Shown here: positions 50,205 to 59,400 of the stretch, piece after piece
Layout: every line of letters starts with the position of its first letter
Position numbering within the stretch: position 1 is the stretch's first letter
Source of the DNA: DASSQJ01 sp963773655
GTDB lineage: Bacteria > Actinomycetota > Actinomycetes > Actinomycetales > Dermatophilaceae
Assembly (NCBI GenBank): GCA_963773655.1
Contig: CAVZBX010000005.1
Coordinates: 558,001 to 622,000, forward strand
Direction: 5' to 3'
Length of the DNA: 64,000 bases
The notes under the pieces: model-generated
Told to the model about the DNA's origin: nothing
Databases searched by the model: none
Seen by the model: only the letters and a program-made list of their open reading frames with translations
Made by a program: the position numbers and the translations under genes

Positions 50205-53200
50205 CTACCGGCGTGCCGGGGCGTCGCCGACCGCCGCCTCGTCGACCGCACCACCCCCGGATGACGCCGCGTCGCCACCCGCCGTGGCAGCCGGTGCCCC
50301 GAGGTCGCCGCCGGCCTGCTCGAGCAGGGCCCGGGCCGCCTCACGACCCGCTGCCACCATCCGGTCGAACTGGTGGAACTCGAGCAGCCCGGTGCCGGCC
50401 GACGACGGCGCCACCACCCAGGCGCCGCACCGGCGGGCCGCGTCCACCGCGCCGCCGCTGCCCAGCGTCATCGTGCGCATCAGCGTCTCGCCGAGGCTCG
50501 GCACCCGCGGCCGCCCCGGCCGGTGGACGCCCGAGCCCCCCGTGCCGATCTGCACGGCCACGACCGGCCCCTCGTCGCGCTCGACGAGCAGGTCGGCGGG
50601 GAGGTTGTCGAGGACGCTCCCGTCGACGAGCAGGCGCCCGTCGTCCTTGGGCACCGGGGGCCAGAGCACGGGGAGGCGGCACGAGGCCACGACGGCGTCG
50701 ACGAGGCCACCGCGCTCGTGCACCTGTCGCTCGCGGTTCGTGAGGTCGACGCTGACGACCCGCAGCCGGCGCGGCAGGCCCTCGAAGACGGTGTCGGCAC
50801 CGAGGCCGCGACGCAGCGCGCCGATCACCCTGCTGCCCTTGGCCAGCGCTCTCACCGGCGGGGTCTCCCAGTCGAACAGCGGGTTCCGGCGGACGAACTC
50901 CGAGTAGCAGAGGTCCTCGAACGCGTCGCCGTCGTTGCCCACCGCGTACCCGGCGGCGATGACCGCCCCCATGCTCGTGCCCGCCACCCGGTCGATCCGC
51001 AGGCCGGCGTCCTCCAGCTCGCGCAGCACCCCGATCGCGGCGAACGAACGGGCCGCGCCGCCGGCGAGCACGACGCCGAGGGAACGACCGGCGAGGCGGT
51101 CGGCGAGGGCGCGGACCCCGACCGCCACGTCGCCGTCGACGAGGGTGAGCTGCCACGCGTCGGCCGCCGTGCCCCACGCGACGCGACGGTCCGGCAACGG
51201 CGCGGGCCCGACGAGCACGACCTCCGGCCTGCGGCCGTTGCCGGCGAGGCCCGAGGGCACCTCGGCGTCGGACCGGGCGACGAACACGACGGTGTCGGCC
51301 TGCCGCAGGCAGAACTCGCGCCACGCGCCGTCATCGGGCCCGGAGCCGTTGCCCTCGGGTCCGCGTCCGGCGACGAGCACGACCCGGTCGTGGTCGACCT
51401 CCGCCCGCGCCAGGCCGTCCGGGTCGACCCGTCCCGGGTCGACCACGTCGAGGTGGACCCCCATCCGGGCCGTCAGCGCCCGAGCCACCTCCTCGACCGG
51501 TGCACCACGGTGGACCCCCACCACGGACACGACCGACGGCCGCTCCGGCGGCGGGGCGGACGACGGCGGCGCCGCGGTGCGCAGCTGCTCGGCGACCTGG
51601 GTGAGGACGAACCGGGAGGCCCGGGCGTCGGTGTCCAGCACGGAGTCGAACGACGCGCGGGTCAGCTCGAGGACGGTGGCGTCGCGGCGGGCGCGGACGG
51701 TGGCCGACCGGGGCTCGCCGGTGAGCAGCGCCAGCTCCCCGATGACGGCGCCCGGCCCGACCTCGCGGACGCGCCGGTCGCCGACGAACACCTCGAGCCG
51801 GCCGCGACGGACCACGAACGCCGAGCCGGCCGGGTCGCCCTCGCGCACCAGGTCCGCGCCGGCCGGCACGTCGACCAGCCGCGAGTCGTCCTCGAGCCGA
51901 CGGCGCGCCTCGGCGGGCAGCGCCGCCACGAGCGGGACCCCGCCGAGGTCGGTGGACGTCGCCGCGACCGCGGGGCCGGGCGCCCACTCCGGGGGCGGGT
52001 CGGGGGCGTGCACGTGCGGTGGGTGGGTGTCCCCGTCGCCCTCGGTCTCCGTCGACGCGTGGATCCGGCCCAGCGGCAGCGCGGCGGCGGCGACGACGAG
52101 GAAGGCCACGATCGAGAGCACCCAGCCGTCGCGGAAGGCGGCCACGGCGGTCTGCGGGGTCGGGTCCCCGAGGACGACGACGAGGACGGCGATGCCGAGC
52201 ACGCCGCCGAGCTGGCGCGCGCTGGAGCTGATCGCCGACGCGGTGGCGTAGCGGCCGCCCGGCACGGCCGCCAGGGACGCGCTCCCGAGCAGTGGCAGGG
52301 TGGCGCCGACCCCGATCCCGCTGAGCACCTGCCCGGGCATCCACTCGGCCCAGAACGCGGGCTCCAGCCCCACCTGCTGGTGGTACCAGAGGTAGGCCGA
52401 GGCCCAGACGAGGGCACCGGGCACGACGAACCACCGGTACCCGTGCCGCTCGGCGAGCGGCCCCAGGCGGGACGCCACGATCGCGGCGACCACGGCCCCC
52501 GGCACCAGGGCCAGGCCCGCGCGCAGCACGTCGTACCCCCAGACGTACTGGAGCCAGAGGATGTTGGTGAGCAGGTAGGCGTAGAAGCCGAAGCCCGCGA
52601 CGACGGTGGCGAGCGACCCGACGTCGAAGGACGGCAGCCGCAGCAGGGTGGGGTCGACGAGCGGCGACCGGTGCCGTCGCGAGCTGACGACGAAGCCGGC
52701 GAAGATCGCGGCGGCGCCCCCCAGGCTGAGGAGCGTCTGCGGGCTCGTCCATCCCCAGTCGGGGCCCTTGATGATGCCGAGGTTGAGCAGTGCCAGCGAC
52801 GCCGCGAGGGTCGCCGCGCCGACCAGGTCGGGCAGGGTCCGGCGCCCCGGGGCCCGGCTCTCGACCAGCTGGCTGCGGGCCGACCACAGGGCCGCGACGC
52901 CGAAGGGCAGGTTGACGAGGAAGGCCCAGCGCCAGCCGCCCAGCTCGGTCAGGGCACCGCCGATGGGCGGCCCGAGCCCGGCGGCGACGGCCGCCGAGGC
53001 GCCCCAGAGCCCGATGGCGTGGGCGCGCCGTTCGCCCGGGAACGCGGCGATGACGAGCGCGAGGGACGCCGGCACCAGGGCCGCCGCACCGAGGGCCTGG
53101 ACGACGCGGAAGACGACGAGCATCTCGACCGACGGCGCCGCACCGCAGAGCACCGAGCCCAGCGTGAACACCGCCACCCCGCCGACGAACGACCGGCGCC

Positions 53201-53453
53201 GGCCGACGAGGTCGGTGAGCCGCCCGAAGACGATGAGGAACGCCGCGAAGACGATGTTGTAGGCGTTGAGCACCCAGGAGAGCCCGCCGATCGACACCGT
53301 CGGGAAGGACTCCCGGATCGACGGGAAGGCGACGTTGACGATGGTCGCGTCGAGGAAGGCGAGGAAGGCGCCGAAGCACGACACGAGGAGCACCCGACCG
53401 GCCGGGACGCGCACGGGAGCGGTGGTCGTCGTCGGTCCTCGTCGTCGCAACAC
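50205..53453 (-). CDS. MFS transporter - cNMP-binding - patatin phospholipase fusion
   Basis: 1082 residues in one frame. Residues 1-470 are a 14-helix DHA2-type MFS transporter (LAFLDATIVNVAFPSIRESF; GRLTDLVGRRRSF). Residues about 503-620 are a cyclic-nucleotide-binding domain (GAVIGELALLTGEPRSATVR). Residues about 640-780 are a Rossmann-like linker domain as in neuropathy-target-esterase-type proteins. Residues about 791-1000 are a patatin lipase with GGAARS (798-803), nucleophile Ser827 in GTSMG and Asp944 in DGS. All catalytic residues are present. It would couple an exporter with a cytosolic lipid hydrolase gated by a nucleotide or similar ligand. The start is the GTG at 53453. Confidence 0.9.
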   Translation of the reverse strand: MLRRRGPTTTTAPVRVPAGRVLLVSCFGAFLAFLDATIVNVAFPSIRESFPTVSIGGLSWVLNAYNIVFAAFLIVFGRLTDLVGRRRSFVGGVAVFTLGSVLCGAAPSVEMLVVFRVVQALGAAALVPASLALVIAAFPGERRAHAIGLWGASAAVAAGLGPPIGGALTELGGWRWAFLVNLPFGVAALWSARSQLVESRAPGRRTLPDLVGAATLAASLALLNLGIIKGPDWGWTSPQTLLSLGGAAAIFAGFVVSSRRHRSPLVDPTLLRLPSFDVGSLATVVAGFGFYAYLLTNILWLQYVWGYDVLRAGLALVPGAVVAAIVASRLGPLAERHGYRWFVVPGALVWASAYLWYHQQVGLEPAFWAEWMPGQVLSGIGVGATLPLLGSASLAAVPGGRYATASAISSSARQLGGVLGIAVLVVVLGDPTPQTAVAAFRDGWVLSIVAFLVVAAAALPLGRIHASTETEGDGDTHPPHVHAPDPPPEWAPGPAVAATSTDLGGVPLVAALPAEARRRLEDDSRLVDVPAGADLVREGDPAGSAFVVRRGRLEVFVGDRRVREVGPGAVIGELALLTGEPRSATVRARRDATVLELTRASFDSVLDTDARASRFVLTQVAEQLRTAAPPSSAPPPERPSVVSVVGVHRGAPVEEVARALTARMGVHLDVVDPGRVDPDGLARAEVDHDRVVLVAGRGPEGNGSGPDDGAWREFCLRQADTVVFVARSDAEVPSGLAGNGRRPEVVLVGPAPLPDRRVAWGTAADAWQLTLVDGDVAVGVRALADRLAGRSLGVVLAGGAARSFAAIGVLRELEDAGLRIDRVAGTSMGAVIAAGYAVGNDGDAFEDLCYSEFVRRNPLFDWETPPVRALAKGSRVIGALRRGLGADTVFEGLPRRLRVVSVDLTNRERQVHERGGLVDAVVASCRLPVLWPPVPKDDGRLLVDGSVLDNLPADLLVERDEGPVVAVQIGTGGSGVHRPGRPRVPSLGETLMRTMTLGSGGAVDAARRCGAWVVAPSSAGTGLLEFHQFDRMVAAGREAARALLEQAGGDLGAPAATAGGDAASSGGGAVDEAAVGDAPARR

Positions 53454-53622
53454 GGTTCACGACCGTAGTGGCGGGCCGGGGGCGGACGATATGGCCCGGA
53501 TTGACTACTGGGCCGATGTCGCCGCAGGTCAGACGCGTGCTGACCGCGTCGTGCGCCTCGGTGTCCGGGCGTGTTGCGCCCTCCCGTCACGGCGCAGAAG
53601 CCGCTGCCGGCACACCGCAGCT

Positions 53623-54132
53623 TCAGCCGACCGGCTCGCTGTTCTCCAGGTAGAGGGTGCCGCCGGTCCACGCACCGGCGACGACCTCGAGCATCCGCGC
53701 CGTGTACGGGGCGACGTGCTCGCCGGCCGACGCCGGCGGCACCCAGTGGGCGCCGGCGATCTCGCGGCGGAGGAACCGCGCGGGGTCCAGCTCGCCCTCA
53801 TCGTGGACGCCCAGGTCGAAGAGGAAGAGGTGGGCGTCGTCCCAACCGCGCCACGGCGGCAGCCAGTTGACCGCCACCAGGCCGGCCACCCCGACCTCGA
53901 TGCCGAGCTCCTCGCGGATCTCGCGCACGACGGTGACGGCGGGCGGCTCGCCGGGGTCGACGACGCCCCCCGGAAGGTCCCACTCGAGCTTGTACGACAG
54001 CTCGCAGAGCAGCACCTCCCCGGCCGGGTTGCGCAGCATGCCCTGTGCGATGTTCCGCTTCTTCGGGAGCCGGGCGTTGAGGATGGCGATGCGGCGCAGC
54101 CGGTCCTGTTCGCTCTCCTCGCGTCGCGCCAT
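53623..54132 (-). CDS. Nudix hydrolase
   Basis: 169 residues. The Nudix box is complete: GGVVDPGEPPAVTVVREIRE followed by ELGI, with Gly56, Glu62 and REIREELGI at 70-78. This binds Mg2+ for cleavage of nucleoside diphosphate-X compounds. The N-terminus (RRIAILNARLPKKRNIAQGM) and the C-terminal aromatic region fit the group of small actinobacterial Nudix proteins of undefined substrate. The ATG is at 54132. It is 169 bp from the patatin fusion gene and in the same direction. Confidence 0.9.
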   Translation of the reverse strand: MARREESEQDRLRRIAILNARLPKKRNIAQGMLRNPAGEVLLCELSYKLEWDLPGGVVDPGEPPAVTVVREIREELGIEVGVAGLVAVNWLPPWRGWDDAHLFLFDLGVHDEGELDPARFLRREIAGAHWVPPASAGEHVAPYTARMLEVVAGAWTGGTLYLENSEPVG

Positions 54133-54196
54133 GGTGGGAGGCTACCTGCGGGGTGCGACGAGGATCCCCGGGCCGTCGGGCGGAGTGCCGCCGTGC

Positions 54197-54832
54197 TCAG
54201 CCGTCGACGACGCGGCCGCCGAACCGCCGGCTCACCAGGTCGACGACGAACGCGGCGTTCTCGTGCTGCACCGCCTGGGGCACGGGCGGCAGGAAGTCGT
54301 CCCAGTCGACCATGAACGAGCCGCGCAGCTGCGGCATCCGGGTGGGGCGGGCGACGAACCACCAGTGGGCGTGGGCGCCGCCGTCGCCGATGCGCAGCAG
54401 GTGGCACCGCTGCACGCTCGGGAGGGCCTCGACGGCCGCGATCACCGCCACCTGGAGCCGCCCGAACCCGGACGCCAGGTGGTTCGGCAGGTCCGGGACG
54501 TCGAGGTGGCACCGGGTCGTCGCGCTGAGGACAAGTGGCGACCCGGACGGTGGCGGCAGCCTGAGCAGCCAGTCGTCGTGCTCCCACACGATCCCGAACG
54601 GCTCTGCGGTGCCGCGCGGGGCGCCCGTGCGGCACCGGCAGTCGGCGGGGTCCTCGCCCTCGCGTGGCGCCTCCTCCGCCGCGAGGGTCGGGCCCGGCCG
54701 GAGCCGCAGGCCCTCGGGCTCGAAGGGGAAGACGTCCCACCCCGTGACGTCGGCGTGCTCGAGGCCGAGGCGGCCCTCGGCGTCCTGGGCGGCCGCGACC
54801 CGCGCGGCGTAGGTCTCGATGCTCTCGGGCAT
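54197..54832 (-). CDS. Uncharacterised protein with HIT-like His motif
   Basis: 211 residues. The segment GGAHAHWWFVARPTRMPQLR resembles the His-x-His motif region of HIT-fold proteins, and VQRCHLLRIGD before it would be the preceding strand. The first half (DVFPFEPEGLRLRPGPTLAA, then CRCRTGAP) is not a family I can name. A nucleotide-binding HIT-like role is an inference. The ATG at 54832 diverges from rmuC by 96 bp. The stop is 64 bp before the Nudix start. Confidence 0.55.
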   Translation of the reverse strand: MPESIETYAARVAAAQDAEGRLGLEHADVTGWDVFPFEPEGLRLRPGPTLAAEEAPREGEDPADCRCRTGAPRGTAEPFGIVWEHDDWLLRLPPPSGSPLVLSATTRCHLDVPDLPNHLASGFGRLQVAVIAAVEALPSVQRCHLLRIGDGGAHAHWWFVARPTRMPQLRGSFMVDWDDFLPPVPQAVQHENAAFVVDLVSRRFGGRVVDG

Positions 54833-54928
54833 GCGCGGCAGGCTACGGGGCGGGCACGACGCCCGGCGGCCCGGCGGCGGCGGGGCGCGGGTCCCCGGGG
54901 TGTCGGTGCCCGCTGGCAGCATCGGGGC

Positions 54929-56116
54929 ATGGACGGATGGATGTGGCTCCTCCTGGGGCTGGCGCTCGGCGCCGCGGCCGCCACCGGGCTCACCCGGCTC
55001 GTGCTCTCGGCGCGCACCGCGGCCGTGGCCACCGAGCGCGACCTCCTGCGCGAGCGGGTCGTCGACCTCGAGGGGTCGCTCGCCGAGGACCTCGAGACCG
55101 CCGCCCTGCTCGCCCCGCTCAAGGACGCCCTCGGCCGGGTCGAGGGCCACGTCACCGAGCTCGAGCGCGACCGCGCCCAGCAGTACGGCTCGCTGCGGGC
55201 GCTGCTGGCCCGGGTCGAAGGTGAGACCCAGCAGCTCGGCCGCGCCACCGCCTCGCTGGCGGGCTCGCTGCGCAGCTCGACCGTCCGTGGCGCCTGGGGT
55301 GAGGTCCAGCTGCGCCGGGTGCTGGAGGCATCCGGGATGCTCGCCCGGTGCGACTTCGACGAGCAGGTCGCCGCCGTGTCCACCCACGACCGGGGGGTGC
55401 GGCCCGACGTCGTGGTGCGGCTGCCCGGCAACCGCCACCTCGTGGTCGACGCGAAGGTGCCGATGGCGGCGTTCCTCGACGCCCAGGCCGACGACCTCCA
55501 CGACGACGAGCGGGCCGCCCTGCTCGGCGAGCACGCGGCCGGCCTGGCCCGACACGTCGAGGCCCTCGCGGCGAAGGAGTACTGGACGGCCTTCAGCACC
55601 ACCCCCCAGCTCGTCGTCTGCTTCGTGCCCAGCGACGCGATGCTCGCGGCGGCCCTCGCGGCGCGGCCGTCGCTGCACGAGTCGGCCCTGGCCCGTAGCG
55701 TGGTCCTCGTCGGGCCGGGCTCGCTCATGGCCCTGCTGCGCACGGTGGCCTTCACGTGGCAGCAGGAGGCCCTCTCCGGCAGCGCCCGGGAGCTGCTCGA
55801 CCTCGGTCAGGAGCTCTACCGCCGGCTCGGCACCCTCGGGTCGCACACGGCCAAGATGGGCCGCTCGTTGCAGTCGAGCGTCGAGGCCTACAACGCGATG
55901 GTCGGCGCGCTCGAGTCGCGGGTGCTCGTCACCGCGCGGCGGATGAACGAGCTCGACCTCACCCCCGACCAGCTGCAGGCCCCGTCCCCCGTCGACACCG
56001 GACCGCGGCCGCTCACCGCGCAGGAGCTCATCGACGCCGTCACCGACGGCGAGCGTCGGCCCGAGCTCCTCGTCGAGCTCGACCCCGCCCCCGCGCGTCG
56101 GCGCGACACCGGGTAG
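54929..56116 (+). CDS. rmuC: DNA recombination protein RmuC
   Basis: 395 residues. An N-terminal membrane helix (MWLLLGLALGAAAATGLTRL) and a coiled coil (about 30-110) precede the nuclease-like RmuC domain: STVRGAWGEVQLRRVLEASG, RPDVVVRLPGNRHLVVDAKV, EYWTAFSTTPQLVVCFVPSD and MGRSLQSSVEAYNAMVGALE. RmuC proteins limit inversions at short repeats. The PD-(D/E)xK-like Asp and Lys are visible in VVDAKVPM. The start at the ATG at 54929 includes the helix. Confidence 0.93.
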   Translation: MDGWMWLLLGLALGAAAATGLTRLVLSARTAAVATERDLLRERVVDLEGSLAEDLETAALLAPLKDALGRVEGHVTELERDRAQQYGSLRALLARVEGETQQLGRATASLAGSLRSSTVRGAWGEVQLRRVLEASGMLARCDFDEQVAAVSTHDRGVRPDVVVRLPGNRHLVVDAKVPMAAFLDAQADDLHDDERAALLGEHAAGLARHVEALAAKEYWTAFSTTPQLVVCFVPSDAMLAAALAARPSLHESALARSVVLVGPGSLMALLRTVAFTWQQEALSGSARELLDLGQELYRRLGTLGSHTAKMGRSLQSSVEAYNAMVGALESRVLVTARRMNELDLTPDQLQAPSPVDTGPRPLTAQELIDAVTDGERRPELLVELDPAPARRRDTG

Positions 56117-56473
56117 GGGCCCGGAGGGGCGCACCATCGGGACGGCGGAGGTCCCACCGCGTGACCAGCGGCACGTCCGCGCGCCGAGCACGTCCCCCAC
56201 CCCTAACGTGAAGGTATGACCGGACGATCGGTCGGTGAGGCGTCCTCGCCCCGTCCGGCGCGAGGCCGCGGTGGGGTGCGGCCGGGCGCGCCCGGGGGGT
56301 GGGTCGTCGGGTCGTCGCCGGTCGCCTCGGGGGGCACGGACCTCCACTGTTCACGCGGCTCGGGACGCTCCGACTCGGCGGTCCCGTCCAGGAGGTGAGG
56401 GCGCCGGGCCCGAGGAGTCGGTGACCGAGAACCGCCCCCGGCGGGTGGCTCCTGGCGACAGGAGGTCGCTGTC
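56117..56473. other. Intergenic gap of 357 bp before the giant membrane protein
   Basis: A 60-codon frame at 56216-56398 has no ribosome site and no family resemblance, so it is not called. A good AGGAGG lies 8 nt before the ATG at 56474. I saw no clear -35/-10 pair. Confidence 0.45.
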
Positions 56474-59400
56474 ATGGCCGCCACCCAGACCTCGAGCCCC
56501 GCCGGCTGGTACCGCGACCCCGCCGGGCACACCACCCTCCGGTACTGGAGTGGCTCCCAGTGGACGTCGTGGGTGCACGACACCAGCGGCACCCACCCTG
56601 ACCCGCTCCGTCTCGGGCGACCCGTGGCTCCGGGCGACCTCGAGCACCTCGCCTTCGTCCGCGGCGTCTTCCTTCCCGAGGCCCGCCGGATGGGCTACCT
56701 CAGCCCGCGCGAGGACGCCCGCCTCGAGAGCCTGGTGACGACGATGCGCGCCGAGGCCGAGAAGACCGGCGGCCCGCTGCAGGCCACCGTCGGCCCGACG
56801 CTGCCCTCCACCGCGTTGCCGCGCCCCGCGGTGCCGAGCACCGTTCCGAGGGCCCGTCCCGCGTACCCGGCCCGGGCCCTTCCCGAAGCGGTGCAGGTGG
56901 TCGCGCACCGCCGCCCCGCTCCCGAACCGTCGCCGCTCGCGCGGTGGTGGCATCGCACCCGCACGGCGGTGGGCAGTGACCTGGCGGTGCACGGGCTCGC
57001 GTACCTCGGCGTCCTCCTGTTCTTCATCGGGGCCTTCGGCCTCGTGGTCTTCGCCTTCGGCGACGTCGCCCCCGCCCTGCGACCGCTCGCCGAGGCGGTC
57101 ATCGCCCTCGTCCCGTTCGGGGCGGCTGCCCTTCTCGTGCACCGCGGCGCGGCGGTGGTCGGCCGCGCTCTCGAGCTGGCCGGTGGCCTGGTCCTGCCCG
57201 TCATGGTCGTCACGTCCTTCCTCGACGGCATCGGGATGCCACCCGACCTCACCGGCACCGGCCTCGTTCTCGCGCTGACCTCGTTGCTCGCCCTCGTCGC
57301 CCTCGCCTACGCGGCGTGGTCCGTCCGACACCCCGACAGCGCGCTGCGCTACCTCGTCGCGCCCGTGGCCTGGCTCGCCGTCGCCATGGCCGGTCTCGGC
57401 CTCGGTCCCCGCGACATCCCGTCCGGCCGGGACGTCGCGACCCCCAGCTCGTGGCAGGTCGCCGTCATGGCGATGGCCGTCGTCGTCACCCTGGCGCTCT
57501 GCCGGTGGCGCCCGACGGCCCGGCTGGCCGCGGCGACGCGCGTCTCCGCGATCCCCGGGATCGGCGTGGTCGCCCTGCTCGCGGTCCTCAGCTGGGCCGC
57601 CGACGGTTGGCCGGCCCTCCCGGCGCTCGCCACCGGAGCCCTGGTCCTCGTCGGTCTCGACCTGCTCGGCGACGACCTGCCCGCCGCGCTCCCCGGTGTC
57701 GCGGGACCGCTCTGGTGGGCGCTGGTGACCTCGGGCACGGCCATCGCCGTCGCAGCGGCGGGCTCCCCGGGGGACGTGGCCCCCGTGGCCGTCATCGCCG
57801 TCGCGGGGTTCCTGGCACAGCTCGAGCGGTCGGGAGCACGGGAACGCCCTGCCGTGGCGCTCGCGCTCCCGGCAGCCGGCGCCTTCCTCGCCTTCATCCC
57901 GACGGCGCTCGATGCCTCGTGGGCCGTCGTCACCTGCGTCGCCCTGACCGTGTGGGCCGGCCTGCGCCGGGCGGCGCCTCCGGCCGCCCTCGCGCCCGCC
58001 GTTGCCCTCCTCGACCTCGTCGCCGCCGTCGCACCGGTCCTCGCCGTCGTCGCGCTCGCCGGGGCCACGAGCCCCACGACCGCGCTGGCCGCGGCCGCGG
58101 GCCTGGGCCTGGCCGCTGCGCTGCTCCCCCGCCTGCCCGAGGCGGGCCGCGCTCCCGTGCTGTGGACCCACTGGGCACGTGCCGTCGGCGCCGCGGTGCT
58201 CGTGATCGCCGGTGTCGGGCTCCTCGCGGCCACGAGCCTCACGGTGCGCGAGCAGTGGACCGTCGTCGGTGCGCTCGTGCTCGTCACGATGACCTCCGTC
58301 GCGGTGCCGCTCGCACCGGTCGCCCGTCCACCGGCCGTCGCCGCCGCCTCCTCGTTGACGGCGGTGTGGTTCCTGGGCACGCTCGATGTCCCGGTGCCGG
58401 CGGGCATCGCCGTCCTGGGTGGCGCCGCCCTCGTGCTCGTGCTGGTGGCCCACACCGGCGTCGTCCCCCGCGCCCACGGCGTGGCCGCCAGCCTCGGCCT
58501 GACCGGCCACGCCCTCGGGCTCGTCATCCCCCTCGCCGCCGCGGCCGACGGGTGGTCGCCCGTGCTGGCATCGGCGCTCGTGACCATCGGGCTCGGCACC
58601 AGCGGCTGGCTCGGTGCGCTCGGCCGGTCGCCGGTGGGGGAGGCCCTGGACCGGGTCCATATCGGCTGGCTGCCTCTCGCCCTCACGGCGGTCGGACTGC
58701 CGGTCACGGTCGGCCTCGCCCTGGACCGCGCCCGGGTGCTGGGCCTCGACGACCCGTGGCTCGTCCTCGTTCCCGCCTTGGCCGCCCTCGCGTACGCCCT
58801 CCTCACCCGCCTGCCGGTCCCCGGCACGGTCCCGGTGGTGTCCGCCTGGGCGGCCTGGGTGGCGGCTCTCGTGGCACCGCTGGCCGCCGACGACGACCTC
58901 ACGGCCGGCATCGGCCTCGCCGCCGTTCCTACTGCGGTCCTGCTGCTCCGGCCCGACCGGCGTCACGCCGTGATGCGGTGGACGGCGTGGATCGCCGTCG
59001 CGCCCACCGTGGGCCTGCTCGCACACGCGTCCTGGCCGTGGGTCTCCGGGCGCTCCGCCGAGCTCGTGGCGGCCCTGACCCTCCTCGTCGTCGGCAGCGC
59101 GCTGCTGGTCGGAGCGACCCTCCTCGACCTCCGCAGCCGCACCTGGGAGCCGCGGTGGCGCCCCTCCCGCACGGGAGCAGTCGCTCCCCTGGTCGTGGGA
59201 CTGGCCGAGCTGACCGCGGCGCTCGTGGTTGCGGTCGGGTTGACCGCGACAGAGGCCGGATGGATCTGCGCCGGGGCGGCGGTGACCCTCGTCGCCACGG
59301 CCGTCCTGGCCCGTGTCGGTCCCCTCGCCGCCCCGGCCGCCGTCGTGGGATGGGCGTCCTTCATCCTCCTCGCCCCCGAGCCGGTGCGCTCCACGTCCTG

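Noticed and set aside
56216..56398. 60-codon frame after rmuC
   Set aside because: Ser/Gly/Arg/Pro-rich, no ribosome site and no family similarity, so it was treated as intergenic.
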